This document shows positions 7,724 through 19,241 of a stretch of DNA of 64,000 nucleotides, piece by piece. Below the pieces are notes generated by a model that ran no database searches, was not told where the DNA came from, and saw only the letters and a program-made list of their open reading frames with translations. The DNA lies in the NCBI GenBank assembly GCA_963796195.1, contig CAWCKS010000014.1, positions 930,001-994,000 of the forward strand. The letters are read 5' to 3'. The position numbers were made by a program, and so were the translations under genes. Source of the stretch: CAWCKS01 sp963796195 (GTDB lineage: Bacteria; Pseudomonadota; Alphaproteobacteria; Rhizobiales; Xanthobacteraceae). Each line of letters starts with the position of its first letter. The first letter of the stretch is position 1.

Positions 7724-8836
7724 ATGCGCGATCAACGCAATGATGCCCGCGGACAAGTGGTCGATCAACCTGACGCGACAACGACTGCCGCAAAAGTGCA
7801 ATTCCTCAGCTGTCCAGCGAGCTATGACCCGCCGGCAGACGGCATCGTGATCCGGGAGACCCATATGTCCTGGGTCTTCATGACGGCCGATCGCGTCTAC
7901 AAACTCAAGAAACCGGTGCGTTTTTCGTACCTCGATTTCTCCACCTTGGCCCTGAGGGCGCAGGCCTGTCGCGCCGAGTATGCGCTCAATCGCAGGCTGG
8001 CCCCGGAGGTCTATCTCGGATTTGTTCCGCTAACCTATTCCAATTCGGGTTTCGCAATCAACGGCGCCGGGCCCATCGTCGATTGGCTGGTCGTCATGCG
8101 TCGCCTCGACGAGACTGCAACGCTCGAAGCCGCGTTGTGCGGTCAACGCACGAGCCACCCGCAGATTGATCGATTGGCTTCGATCCTGGCAGCCTTTTAC
8201 GCGCGAGCGGACCGGATCAGAGTCTCTTCGGAGAGCTACCTGGTTTCGCTGCAAAAAGACTGCGCTGAGGATTGCCGTATTCTTCTTGATGCGCGCTTCA
8301 AGCTGCCGCAGGGGCTCATTGAGCGCGTCGCTCATGTTCAACGACGTTATTTCGGCGAATGTGCCGACGTTCTACGTGATCGCGTCCACGGGCGACATCT
8401 GGTCGACGGTCATGGCGACCTGCGACCGGAACACATCTGGTTGAGCGAATCCTTCCCGATCATCGATTGTCTTGAATTCAATGATCGCTTGCGCGCTCTC
8501 GATGCGCTCGACGAAATCGCGTTCCTTCATCTTGAATGCGAACGGCTGGGAGGATTTCGTGTGGGCGAACGGATCAGGCAGCGGCTCGCTCGTCGACTGA
8601 ACGATCAGCCCGCGAACGGCGCTTTCTTGTTTTATCGGCTCAAAAGGGCAATGCTGCGAGCGCGTCTTTCAATCGCTCACCTGATCGATCCTCATCCCCG
8701 AACGCCCGAGAAGTGGCCTCGTCTCGCGCGCAGCTATCTCCATTTCGCCGCCAGCGATGCAGCAAAGCTGGAACGACTTCTCGATGGACGCCGGAGACGT
8801 CAGAATACCAGGAGATCGGTAAGCGATTTGTGCTGA
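7724..8836 (+). CDS. Aminoglycoside-phosphotransferase-like kinase (COG2187 type)
   Basis: 370 residues from the ATG at 7724. The first ~25 residues look non-conserved, and a GTG near 7796 (VQFLSCP) is a plausible alternative start, especially given the operator spacing. The core has a kinase-like ATP-binding region (SWVFMTADRVYKLKKP, ~49-64), the catalytic HGDLRPEHIW motif (~225-234) and a following acidic DCLEFND segment (~242-248) in place of the usual DFG-like aspartate. The substrate is unknown. The C-terminal P-loop domain fused in many COG2187 proteins is absent. M. tuberculosis Rv2004c, a DosR-regulon gene, is the same general type (from memory). Its 3' end overlaps the convergent PRPP synthetase by 37 bp. 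Confidence 0.8.
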   Translation: MRDQRNDARGQVVDQPDATTTAAKVQFLSCPASYDPPADGIVIRETHMSWVFMTADRVYKLKKPVRFSYLDFSTLALRAQACRAEYALNRRLAPEVYLGFVPLTYSNSGFAINGAGPIVDWLVVMRRLDETATLEAALCGQRTSHPQIDRLASILAAFYARADRIRVSSESYLVSLQKDCAEDCRILLDARFKLPQGLIERVAHVQRRYFGECADVLRDRVHGRHLVDGHGDLRPEHIWLSESFPIIDCLEFNDRLRALDALDEIAFLHLECERLGGFRVGERIRQRLARRLNDQPANGAFLFYRLKRAMLRARLSIAHLIDPHPRTPEKWPRLARSYLHFAASDAAKLERLLDGRRRRQNTRRSVSDLC

Positions 8837-9828
8837 TGAAGCCGGCGAATAGCCTCGGCCAGTAGAGGCGCGGCCGGAATTACCTCGAGCTTGTCTCGCA
8901 CCGCTCCTGAACCCAATCGGAAGGGCGGCACAGCGTCCGCGACCATGATGCGATCGATTGCCGGGTCGGCCAGGGTTTTTTCCGAGCCTGGCATAAACAG
9001 ACCGTGAGCGACGCAAGCAATGACCTTGCGAGCGCCGCGCGCGCGCGCCGCTTTCGCCGCTCGAACCAGCGTGCCTCCCGTGCTGATGAGATCGTCGACG
9101 ATGACGCAGGTGGCATTGGCCACGTCGCCTGCAAACAAATCGCCGGACACGACGCCGGCGCTGCGATGCTTCTCGACGAATGCCTTTGCGACCGGCCGTC
9201 CGATGGCAGCCTCAAGAGCTTCTCGCAACAAGTCGGCCCGCTTGCCGCCTCCGAGGTCCGGCGAAATCACGCAGATCTTGTCGTTGTCCGAAATCGCCTT
9301 GATCCGTTCGATCAAGAGCGGCGCTGCGGTCAGCGCCACGGTGCGGCATCGAAAGGCATTTTCGAATGCCGCCTCATTGTGAACCTCCAGCGTAACGATG
9401 ACGTTTGTTCCAATCGCCTCGAACAAGGCTGCGACGTATCGGACTGTCACTGGATCACTCATTTTCGTACGCCGATCCTTGCGCGCGTAGCAAAGATACG
9501 GGACGACCGCAGTGACCTTCTCGGCCCCGGCGTCCTTCAAGGCGCCGATGAAGAACAAGAGCCGGCAAAGCTTGTCGTTCGGGCTCTCGACAGGCCCACC
9601 ATGCAAGCTGTGTAGGACATAAACATCGCTTCCAGCGACAGTCTCAAGCGGTCTGATTTTGTGTTCGCCGTCCTCGAAATCCCGCTCCTCGTGAACAGAC
9701 AATACGCAGCCGAGCACCTCGGCGATGGCTGCACCCAGCGCGTCGCTACCCTTCATTGCAAACAACTGCAAGCGACAGTCGGTCGTCGTCGCTTGCAGCG
9801 GAAGAGACGTCCAGATCGGAAGAGTCAT
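8800..9828 (-). CDS. prs: Ribose-phosphate pyrophosphokinase
   Basis: 342 residues. The protein has a PRPP-synthetase N-terminal domain (EDGEHKIRPLE, YLCYARKDRRTK, ~110-125) and the PRPP-binding loop VDDLISTGGTL (~240-250). It makes PRPP from ribose-5-phosphate and ATP. It is probably an accessory copy, because the island also carries two PRPP users: the nicotinate phosphoribosyltransferase at 25192 and the phosphoribosyltransferase at 10653. The minus-strand start lies about 81 bp from the centre of the FNR/FixK-type operator at 9903-9916, shared divergently with the hydrolase gene. Frame is intact. Confidence 0.93.
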   Translation of the reverse strand: MTLPIWTSLPLQATTTDCRLQLFAMKGSDALGAAIAEVLGCVLSVHEERDFEDGEHKIRPLETVAGSDVYVLHSLHGGPVESPNDKLCRLLFFIGALKDAGAEKVTAVVPYLCYARKDRRTKMSDPVTVRYVAALFEAIGTNVIVTLEVHNEAAFENAFRCRTVALTAAPLLIERIKAISDNDKICVISPDLGGGKRADLLREALEAAIGRPVAKAFVEKHRSAGVVSGDLFAGDVANATCVIVDDLISTGGTLVRAAKAARARGARKVIACVAHGLFMPGSEKTLADPAIDRIMVADAVPPFRLGSGAVRDKLEVIPAAPLLAEAIRRLHQHKSLTDLLVF

Positions 9829-9902
9829 GTTTGTATCATGCGCAAGCGGTTAGGTCGGCCATCTTGCAGCTCAGACGAGATCATCGATGAGTATGATGGC
9901 TA

Positions 9903-9916
9903 TTGATCTTAGTCAA
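9903..9916. promoter_or_regulatory. FNR/FixK-type operator between prs and the hydrolase gene
   Basis: TTGATCTTAGTCAA (TTGAT-N4-GTCAA). The -41.5 rule predicts starts near 9868 on the minus strand (40-bp leader to prs) and near 9951 on the plus strand (at the hydrolase ATG). Confidence 0.75.
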
Positions 9917-9949
9917 TGAGCAGCCCGATCGGGGGCTGATGAATTGCCT

Positions 9950-10639
9950 ATGAGAAATTCCAGGTCAGCTGCTGCATCGTTGGACGTAGTCATTCCACCG
10001 CTGGGCCTAGCCGGTACGCTGAACCGACCAAGCAGTGCGCTTGGGCTGGTTGTATTCGCCCATGGCAGCGGGTCGAGCCGTTTTAGTCCCCGGAACACCG
10101 CAGTCGCAAAGGCCCTGAACGCTCAAGGGTTCGCTACACTGCTGTTCGATCTGCTGACGGCGGATGAGGAAGCCGATCGATCAAATGTCTTCGACATCGG
10201 TCTGCTCACAGATCGGCTGGTCGATGTCGTGCGCTGGCTGGGAACTCAGGAACCTGCGATTGCCAAGCTGCCGGTGGGATTGTTCGGCGCCAGCACGGGA
10301 GCGGCTGCCGCCCTCGTCGCGGCCGAGCGGCTGCCGCCTCGGATCGCAGCGGTGGTTTCGCGAGGCGGGCGCCCGGACCTTGCAGACGATGCACTGGAAC
10401 ATGTTCGCGCACCGACGCTGCTGATTGTCGGTGGTGACGATGCCGGTGTCATCGAGCTGAACGAGGAAGCGCTGGCCCGTTTGCCGGGACCCAAGGCATT
10501 GGAGATCGTTCCTCACGCAAGCCATCTGTTCCCCGAGCCCGGCGCGCTGGAAGCGGTGATGCGTCACGCCGGCAAATGGTTCACCCAGTATCTGACGCCC
10601 GCCACGCCCGACAGCAGGCGCGCAGGCGGCACACGATAG
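9950..10639 (+). CDS. Alpha/beta hydrolase, dienelactone-hydrolase-like
   Basis: About 229 residues from the ATG at 9950; a TTG two codons earlier is also open. The nucleophile elbow GLFGASTGAAAAL (~106-118, Ser in GAST-G) replaces the cysteine of true dienelactone hydrolases, and VFAHGSGSSR forms the oxyanion region. The catalytic Asp is probably in GGDDAG (~162) and the His in PHASHLF. The substrate is unknown. It is followed 13 bp later by the phosphoribosyltransferase gene. In M. tuberculosis a DosR-regulon protein (Rv0571c, from memory) fuses these two domains, so the pair probably act together. Confidence 0.82.
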   Translation: MRNSRSAAASLDVVIPPLGLAGTLNRPSSALGLVVFAHGSGSSRFSPRNTAVAKALNAQGFATLLFDLLTADEEADRSNVFDIGLLTDRLVDVVRWLGTQEPAIAKLPVGLFGASTGAAAALVAAERLPPRIAAVVSRGGRPDLADDALEHVRAPTLLIVGGDDAGVIELNEEALARLPGPKALEIVPHASHLFPEPGALEAVMRHAGKWFTQYLTPATPDSRRAGGTR

Positions 10640-10652
10640 GCCGGAGGACGCA

Positions 10653-11318
10653 ATGGCATTCGAAGATCGCGTCGACGCAGGCCGGAAACTGGCTGCAGCG
10701 CTGGCCCCTTACAAGGACAAGGCTCCGGCAGTCCTGGCATTGCCGCGCGGCGGCGTGCCTGTTGCCGCCGAGATCGCCACTGCGCTTGCCGCGCCGCTGG
10801 ACTTGATCCTGGTGCGCAAGATTGGCGTGCCTGGGAATCGCGAGCTCGCGATGGGGGCGGTCGTGGACGGCGCGACACCCATTGTGGTGAGAAATGAGGA
10901 TATCATTCAACTGATCGGGATTGCCGAATCCGAGTTCAAGGCCGTTTGCGATCGCGAGCTCGAGGAGATTGACCGCCGAAGGGTGCGGTACCTTGGCGGT
11001 CGCGAGCGGGTAAACCCTGCAGGCCGCACAGCGATCGTCGTCGACGACGGAATCGCGACAGGCGCCACGACACGTGCTGCCCTGCAGGCGACCCGCATGC
11101 GCAATCCAGACAAGCTTATCCTCGCCGTACCGGTCGCACCGACCGACACGCTCGCAACATTGCGCAAGGAGGTCGACGACCTGATCTGTCTCGAAGACCA
11201 CGAGGACTTTGGCGCGATCGGATACTACTACCTGGATTTCACTCAGATTTCTGATGAAGAAGTCATCGAAATCCTCAAGAGATTTCCTGCGTCGACCGCT
11301 CGCACGACGGCGGCATGA
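10653..11318 (+). CDS. Phosphoribosyltransferase (COG1926 type)
   Basis: 221 residues with a good ribosome binding site (GGAGG, 7 bases before the ATG). The N-terminal ALPRGGVPVAAEIA (~29-42) and the PRPP-binding motif VVDDGIATGAT (~129-139) identify a type I phosphoribosyltransferase. The base acceptor is unknown. The gene forms an operon with the preceding hydrolase, and the PRPP synthetase gene is divergently transcribed from the same operator region. It converges with the capA-like gene, 20 bp away. Frame intact. Confidence 0.88.
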   Translation: MAFEDRVDAGRKLAAALAPYKDKAPAVLALPRGGVPVAAEIATALAAPLDLILVRKIGVPGNRELAMGAVVDGATPIVVRNEDIIQLIGIAESEFKAVCDRELEEIDRRRVRYLGGRERVNPAGRTAIVVDDGIATGATTRAALQATRMRNPDKLILAVPVAPTDTLATLRKEVDDLICLEDHEDFGAIGYYYLDFTQISDEEVIEILKRFPASTARTTAA

Positions 11319-11338
11319 ATTTCAATCGGCTCTTGGAT

Positions 11339-12493
11339 CTAGCTTAGCGAGCTCGACCAGGACACAGACAGCTGATCACCTGGCTCGAGCGCAACTCTTG
11401 TCCCGAATTGCCGACTTTCGCGATCAAGTGTCTGTTGCACGAAAGTGACGTCCCTGCTCGATGCACGTGAGAGCCGGAAGCGCTTGATGTGCAGAGGGAC
11501 GATCTTGAGCGCCTGAAGGATTCGGTTGCCTAGCTCCAGATCCGCAAAATACATCAGTGCGAGATCGTCGCGGTAGCGCTCATAGCCGCGAATTCCTTCA
11601 TAGTCGTTCAGAAAATCCCCGCAGCCATAAAGAATGAGCCGATTGTGATAAACTTCAACGGCTTTTGGATGATGCGAGGAATGGCCGTGAATGATCGATA
11701 CTTCTGCCTTGTCGATAAGCGTTTGGGCGAAAGCCCTCTGCTCGCTCGGGATTTGATATCCCCAGTTGGATCCCCAGTGAATCGAGACGACGACGAGGTC
11801 GTCCGGATGCTTGATTGCGGTGATCTGATCGGCGATCCGCAAGGCTTCTGCGTCGGATAGTTCCGACAGCAAGTTGACGCCCGCGTTGTCGTGCGTCGCA
11901 GCCCAATCGCGCGGAACTCCACTGGTCGTGGAGCCGAATGCAAAAACCAGAATTCGGGCTCTTGTCCCGGATTTCCAACACGGCAGGCGCGCCGGCTTCG
12001 CGATCGTCGCGTCCCGCGCCGGCGACCCTGATGTTCAGAATGCTGCAATGTCGCGAGAAGTCTCCGATAGACCACGACGACCCCAATCGAGAACGTGATT
12101 GTTGGCCATCGCGCAGCAGTCGATCCCGGCGCTCACAAGGCAGCCCGCGTTCTCAGGGCTCATCCGGTAGTTTATGCCTTTCTCCACATGGTCATCGCTG
12201 CGTGTCACGGCCGTTTCGAGATTGATGATCCGCGCATCGGGCTTAAACCGGTCGAATTCGGCCAGCGCCGCACCCCAAACATAGGATGGTTCGTTGTGCC
12301 GCGGGATCGGCCCGTTCGCCTCTTCGGCGAGCCGCACGTAGTCCTCCGCGGAATGTGTGAAGTCTTCGTAGAGTTCCGGGCTGCACGGATGCCCCAGCAC
12401 CTGATCGATGCCGCGTCCGGTCATGACGTCGCCGCACAGGAAGATCCGCACGGTTTGCGACTTCACCCCCTGCGAATGCGGCATACCGTTCAT
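11339..12493 (-). pseudogene. CapA-family metallophosphatase-like protein, two frameshifts
   Basis: CapA-type similarity runs through three frames. The N-terminal part, from the ATG at 12493 (FLCGDVMTGRGIDQVLG, then NLETAVTRSD, CAMANNHVLDWG), is followed near 12035 by a shift to ILNIRVAGAGRDDREAGAP. A second shift near 11950 leads into ILVFAFGSTTSGVP and the intact C-terminal part (VSIHWGSNWGYQIP, IIHGHSSHHPK, LILYGCGDFLNDYEG). If restored it would be ~384 residues, normal for the poly-gamma-glutamate/CapA family. It follows DUF2267 by 7 bp. M. tuberculosis Rv0574c, a DosR-regulon gene, is a CapA protein (from memory). Shifts may be sequencing errors or decay. Confidence 0.8.
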
Positions 12494-12500
12494 CGCGCGC

Positions 12501-12920
12501 CTAGCTCGGCCAAAGATTGTGGAGGGCAAGCGGCGTCGCGGCCTTCGCATTCTCGACCTCCGCAGCAGGCATGCGAAGCGCAAGCAACGCGAACATGGCG
12601 CGAGCGACATCTTCGGGGTCAACCGCCGGATCGCGGTGAACACCGTCGCTAATCCGTTCGAGGAAGACCTGGCGCCCCCTGCCCGCCGCCCGGGCGCTCG
12701 GGCGCCAGCCTTCGTAATAGAGACCGCGCAGCAAGATCGGCAATGCGGCTGCTACGCGAACGGCCTCGTCCCATCGCAGAGAATCCCGATACGCATGCAG
12801 AGCCGCGATCAACGCGTGATAAACCCGTTCCCGATCGTGCCAGCCAAGAAGACGCATCAGATCGTCCACCCAAACCTCGGTCGCATCGATGGCGGCCTTG
12901 AAGTCTTGCGTCATTGTCAT
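12501..12920 (-). CDS. DUF2267 domain protein
   Basis: 139 residues from the ATG at 12920. The central segment GWHDRERVYHALIAALHAYR (~26-45) with WDEAVRVAAALPILLRGLYY is the hallmark of DUF2267, a small helical domain without known function that is common in stress clusters of rhizobia and actinobacteria. It is the first gene of a short minus-strand unit with capA. The operator at 12994-13007 is centred 81 bp upstream, which gives a leader of about 39 bp at standard spacing. Confidence 0.82.
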   Translation of the reverse strand: MTMTQDFKAAIDATEVWVDDLMRLLGWHDRERVYHALIAALHAYRDSLRWDEAVRVAAALPILLRGLYYEGWRPSARAAGRGRQVFLERISDGVHRDPAVDPEDVARAMFALLALRMPAAEVENAKAATPLALHNLWPS

Positions 12921-12993
12921 GGCTGGAAGGGTCCTTACCCAGGCTGGAGGAATGCCGGTCGGGCAACTATCCAATCTGTCCGCGGCGCCTAGC

Positions 12994-13007
12994 TTGATTC
13001 TCGTCAA
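12994..13007. promoter_or_regulatory. FNR/FixK-type operator between DUF2267 and the ACP gene
   Basis: TTGATTCTCGTCAA (TTGAT-N4-GTCAA). Divergent arrangement: predicted starts are ~12959 (minus, DUF2267-capA) and ~13042 (plus, exactly at the ACP ATG). Confidence 0.75.
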
Positions 13008-13041
13008 TATCGCGCACGCTGTCTGTTCTATCTCAACAACC

Positions 13042-13384
13042 ATGGATGCACGTGATCCTGGCGCGGAAAAGCTTCGGCGCGACCTGATAGCGGTTGTGCG
13101 CGATCTGGTACGCGAGCTGCATCCGCAACGCGCCAGATTTGTGGATATCGCCCTGTCCAGCCGGATCGAGCGCGATCTCGGGATCGACAGCCTCGGCCGA
13201 ACCGAGCTTGTCTTGCGCATCGAGCGGGCCTTTCGCGTCCGCCTTCCACCAGCGACGATCGGCGAAGCAGAAACAGTTGAGGATCTGGTTCACGCACTTG
13301 AGCAGGCTGCGCCGGCGCTCGAGCGCATTTCGCTCGTGCCGCCGACAGGTCAAATCCTTCCTGCTGCCGAAGCCGCGCGCGAGG

Positions 13385-13410
<26 letters not shown>
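13042..13410 (+). CDS. Acyl carrier protein domain, possibly the N terminus of an ACP-ligase fusion
   Basis: 122 residues from the ATG at 13042. The phosphopantetheine attachment motif is GIDSLGRTEL (Ser ~52), followed by helix III (VRLPPATIGEAETVEDL). The last ~35 residues are a linker rich in Ala and Pro. The AMP-ligase similarity begins in the neighbouring frame (TLIEALEWHSERHPDR) before this stop codon, so the ACP may originally have been fused to the ligase with one frameshift between them. The carrier would hold an acyl group activated by the ligase. The operator at 12994-13007 lies directly upstream. Confidence 0.75.
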
Positions 13411-15875
<2,465 letters not shown>

Positions 15876-16308
15876 TTCCTTTGTCTTTGGTGCAGCGCGG
15901 GCAGACCGTGGAACTCTTCAAATCGCCGTCGCCGGGCGCAAAGGGATATCAAGTGCTGAACTCAGCCGAACTCGCTTCGCAAGAATACCGATAAGTCGCG
16001 GGATCGATTGCGCTGGGCCAAGTTCCGAAGCGACCGCAGTTGATTCAGATCAAAGCAGCGGAGAGGTTCAAGTCGCTTACTTTATCCACCGTCGCGTGGA
16101 GGCAAGATTGGCGAAGCACGGCATTGAAACGTCTACGGGCGCGGATTTGCCTACGCGATGAACCAGTCTGCCAGCGAAGCGTGGCGGCGGGACCCGCGCC
16201 CCGCCAGACCGAGCATCCCGGAGGAGACTTCGGCTCGACGGGCTGGCCGCGCGGGTTCCTCATTGCTTGTCGCAATTGTGCCAATTCGTCGAACGCGTAG
16301 GCTCGCCG
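15876..16308. other. Intergenic stretch with FNR/FixK operator, no clear gene
   Basis: About 430 bp between the acyltransferase and the small protein at 16309. It contains a perfect operator at 16040-16053 (listed separately). Downstream of it, short open frames exist but none has a convincing start or family resemblance, so a decayed gene cannot be excluded. Confidence 0.4.
16040..16053. promoter_or_regulatory. FNR/FixK-type operator upstream of the 83-aa protein
   Basis: TTGATTCAGATCAA, a perfect TTGAT-N4-ATCAA match. The predicted plus-strand start is ~16088; the first credible gene begins at 16309, so the leader would be long or an intervening gene has decayed. Confidence 0.7.
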
Positions 16309-16560
16309 ATGCCACGAGATCCAGCCATTCACGCAGTCGCGGCCACGTCCGAGGATGTCCAGGACGTCCTTGGCAAGCTGGACGACAACACGCTGCTGGC
16401 AATCATCGATCTTCGGCCAACGATCAGCGAGCTGGAAGAGGCGCAAATGTGGCTCTCCGGCGATCAGGACGTCTTTGAACCGGGCGTGCCACTCAAGGGT
16501 GTCGCCGCCGAAATCGTCACGATCCTGCAATCGCAGGAGCAGGACAACGAGCCGCGTTGA
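16309..16560 (+). CDS. Conserved-looking hypothetical protein (83 aa)
   Basis: 83 residues from the ATG at 16309. Acidic, helical and probably cytoplasmic (DNTLLAIIDLRPTISELEE, then MWLSGDQDVFEPGVPL). It has no signal peptide or membrane segment. I do not recognise the family. The codon pattern is coding-like and ends cleanly; the upstream in-frame ATG at 16267 adds 14 unconvincing residues. It probably depends on the operator at 16040-16053. A degraded reading frame follows directly. Confidence 0.6.
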   Translation: MPRDPAIHAVAATSEDVQDVLGKLDDNTLLAIIDLRPTISELEEAQMWLSGDQDVFEPGVPLKGVAAEIVTILQSQEQDNEPR

Positions 16561-16576
16561 ATTTCAGTGGAGGCGC

Positions 16577-17030
16577 AGTTGCCGACCTATCCGCTCGATG
16601 TCGATCCCGAGCAAATCGTGTCAGATGGCTCTCATGGACGAGCATAAGGGGAGCTCGCGTCAGCCTTCAAGATCATTGCGCGCCGCAGCCGTCGATGTTC
16701 GCGAGATTACCGGCGACAGGGGCGCAATTGCATCTCGGAGACGAAGAGCGCGAGGATCTGGGCGAAGTCGAAACGATGGCCACTTTGGAGATCTCCCCTG
16801 CTCGCGCCGAGCGATAGGGTGGGCTCATCGAGGTCGTCGTCGATCGACGAGGTCGGGCCTCGGTTTACCCGATCAGGACGCGAGCATTGAAGGCGAGCGC
16901 CAGATCGACCTCGGCGACACTTCGTCTCCGACAATTGTATCAATCCCTGTGGGCCGCTCCTGGGATCGCGACGGCAACCGCACGAAGTGCTGGACGCTGA
17001 GGCGGAGCGGCAGCTAGACTTACCTCGCTC
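16577..17030 (+). pseudogene. Frameshifted remnant of an unknown protein
   Basis: Coding-like segments occur one after another in different plus-strand frames: PTYPLDVDPEQIV (~16580), then QLHLGDEEREDLGEVETMAT (~16730-16790), LGLPDQDASIEGERQIDLGD (~16858-16917) and LDAEAERQLDLPRSI (~16988-17031). Together they suggest a protein of ~150 residues broken by at least three indels. No family recognised. No single frame is open through the stretch. Confidence 0.45.
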
Positions 17031-17093
17031 AATTCCATTTGGGCAGACCGAATCGCCGCACGCTCGCATGACTAACCCCAGTTGTCGGCTCAC

Positions 17094-18536
17094 TTATCCT
17101 TTGATGCAGATCAGCGGACGCAGCCGCGCAACCCTGCGGGCAAGGCCGGCGTGCTCGGCCGCGGCGACAACGGCGCCAACGTCCTTGTAGGCCCCGGGCG
17201 CCTCTTCGGCGACACCGCGCGTCGACCGGCGAACGGATAAGAATTCCCTGCGACGCCAGGTCATCGACAATCTTACGCCCGCTCCATTGCCGCAAGGCCG
17301 CGTGGCGCGAGAGAGCCCGGCCCGCGCCGTGACAAGCCGACGAAAACGCCCGCGCTTCGCTGGCTCGGCCGTGCCGGCCAGGACATAGGAGCCCGTCCCC
17401 ATGCTGCCCCCGATCAACACCGGCTGACCGACTGTACGGAGCGCGGCCGGCAAGCCTCGATGGCCGGGTCCGAATGCCCGGGTTGCGCCTTTGCGATGAA
17501 CGAACAGATTTCGACGCTTTCCCTTCACGAGATGCTGCTCAACCTTGCAGGTGTTGTGAGAGACATCGAACAGCAGGCGCAAATCGCAGTCGGGAAAGAA
17601 ATGAGTGAAAACACGTCGCGTATAGATGGCCGAGAATCTCGCGATTGGCCAAGGCGCAATTGATCGCAGCCCGCATGGCGCCGAGATAGCGTTGCCCGAC
17701 ATCCGAGTTGATCGGGGCGCAGGCGAGCTCGCGATCGGGCAGTTCGATGCCGAACGCCTTTGCGGTGATCGACCATCTCCTTCAGAAACTCGGTTCCGAT
17801 TTGGTGGCCAAGGCCGCGCGAGCCGCAGTGGATCGTCACGACAACATCGTTCACATCAAGACCGAAAGCCTGGCTGCGGTCGCATCGAAAATCTCAGTTA
17901 CCGCTTGGACTTCGAGATAGTGATTGCCGGAGCCGAGCGTCCCCATCTCGTCGCGTTGACGTTCCCTGGCCCGGTCCGAAATGTAATCCGCCTGGGCGCC
18001 GACCATGCAGCCGTCTTTCCTCAATCCGATCAAGATCGCGCGCCTCGCCCCAGGCCACGCTGCACTGCCCAGCGCGCCCCGCCGTTCAGCATCGCATTCA
18101 TCTCGATAGCGTCGAGTGTGATGGCGCCGGTGCTGCCCACCCCGCCGGGATCTGGGCATAGAGCAAGTCCGCGAGCGCCTTCTGCTTCGGCAGGATATCG
18201 GTCACTGAGAGGCCGGTCAGCATCGTGCGCACGCCGCAGGAAATATCAAAGCCGACACCGCCTGCAGAAACGACGCCACCCTGATCCGGATCGAATGCGG
18301 CCACGCCGCCAATCGGGAAGCCGTACCCCCAATGGCCATCCGGCATCACATACGACGCCTGCACAATGCCTGGTAGCTTCGCCACATTGCTGGCCTGGAC
18401 GAGGACCTTGTCATCCATATCGCGCAGCAGAGCTTTCGTCGGCATAGATCACAACAGGGACTTGCATCGCGTCTCGTGGCTCGAGGCGCCATGTTGTCGG
18501 ATCAACTCTTTCAAACTTGGTCAGGGTCCATTGCAA
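17094..18536 (-). pseudogene. rtcB: RtcB-type RNA ligase, multiple frameshifts
   Basis: RtcB similarity spans ~481 codons, the usual family length, from a TTG at 18536 (LTKFERVDPTTWRLEPRD) to the C-terminal LIC-IKG. Metal and GMP-site motifs are visible across frames: MPDGHWGYGFPIGG, GGVGFDISCG, GTLGSGNHYLEV, VTIHCGSRGLGHQIG, VSHNTCKVEQH and the catalytic-His region VHRKGATRAF; GSMGTGSYVLAG is intact. Shifts lie near 18440, 18150, 17855, 17700 and 17300. RtcB joins 2',3'-cyclic-phosphate and 5'-OH RNA ends, for tRNA repair after stress-induced cleavage. Its stimulator archease is directly upstream, 6 bp away. Either errors or decay explain the broken frame. Confidence 0.85.
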
Positions 18537-18542
18537 ACGTCC

Positions 18543-18992
18543 TCAGACGTCAACGACACATCCCGCCGACCATAGACCGCCGGATTGTTCGACCTTGAGT
18601 GCGGTATAGGTGGCGCCTTTCGGCTCGCAGGCCGGCGCATGGCGGGCGACATCGACCGGCTCACCCCACATCGTGCCGTTGAGCCGATTATCTGCGATTT
18701 GCACCACAAAGCGGCCGAACAACATTTTTCGAACTGCCATTTCGTAGATGATGGCGTTCAGCCATTCGACAAGGAGCAACTCGATATCAGGCGCATCGCA
18801 GGCAACCCGCACAGCAGTCCGGGTATCGACCGCCGCTTGTGTCACCACCGCGGTCAAGGCAAGAGCTGCCTGTTCGAAGGCCTCGGCAGGGGTACTTCCC
18901 GATCCGCGAACGCCAATGTCGGCGTCATGGGAAAAGTGCTCCCAGCGGGCGCCCGGTGAGGTCGACGGGATATGTCTCGAAACAGCGGCCAA
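18543..18992 (-). CDS. Archease, RtcB activator
   Basis: 149 residues, intact and of normal length. The N-terminal motif WEHFSHDADIGVRGSG (~17-32) carries the conserved Asp/His metal ligands, and the C-terminal YTALKVEQ and final VVDV fit the family ending. Archease accelerates RtcB guanylation and allows multiple turnover. It is the first gene of a two-gene minus-strand unit with rtcB. In M. tuberculosis the DosR-regulon neighbours Rv2630/Rv2631 are the same pair (from memory). A weak FNR-like site lies at 19054-19067. Confidence 0.9.
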   Translation of the reverse strand: MAAVSRHIPSTSPGARWEHFSHDADIGVRGSGSTPAEAFEQAALALTAVVTQAAVDTRTAVRVACDAPDIELLLVEWLNAIIYEMAVRKMLFGRFVVQIADNRLNGTMWGEPVDVARHAPACEPKGATYTALKVEQSGGLWSAGCVVDV

Positions 18993-19053
18993 AAACTCTC
19001 ACCTTGGCTCTGTTGTCCGGCTGGTGACTAAACAGCGCTCCGGAAGGCGGCCA

Positions 19054-19067
19054 TTAATTCAAGTCAA
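19054..19067. promoter_or_regulatory. Weak FNR/FixK-like operator upstream of archease-rtcB
   Basis: TTAATTCAAGTCAA: right half perfect, left half TTAAT. At -41.5 spacing the minus-strand start would be ~19019, 27 bp before the archease ATG, so position supports it although the sequence is weaker. Confidence 0.35.
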
Positions 19068-19241
19068 CTTCGCGAAGAGCTTCCGTTGCGTTAGGTCAAA
19101 GCGACATCAGGTCAATGCATCAATTCTGTTTGCTGAAGGTTCTGGCTGGAGACCGCGCTCGCCACCAATGCCGCAGACATCAACTCACGCTCCCAGCATG
19201 CCGGCAGAGCCGGTCTCCGCGTCGGAGCCGGAGCCAGCGTT

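Noticed and set aside
16158..16478. Arg-rich 106-residue frame overlapping the 83-aa protein
   Set aside because: Overlaps the better coding frame at 16309 and its composition is that of a shadow frame.
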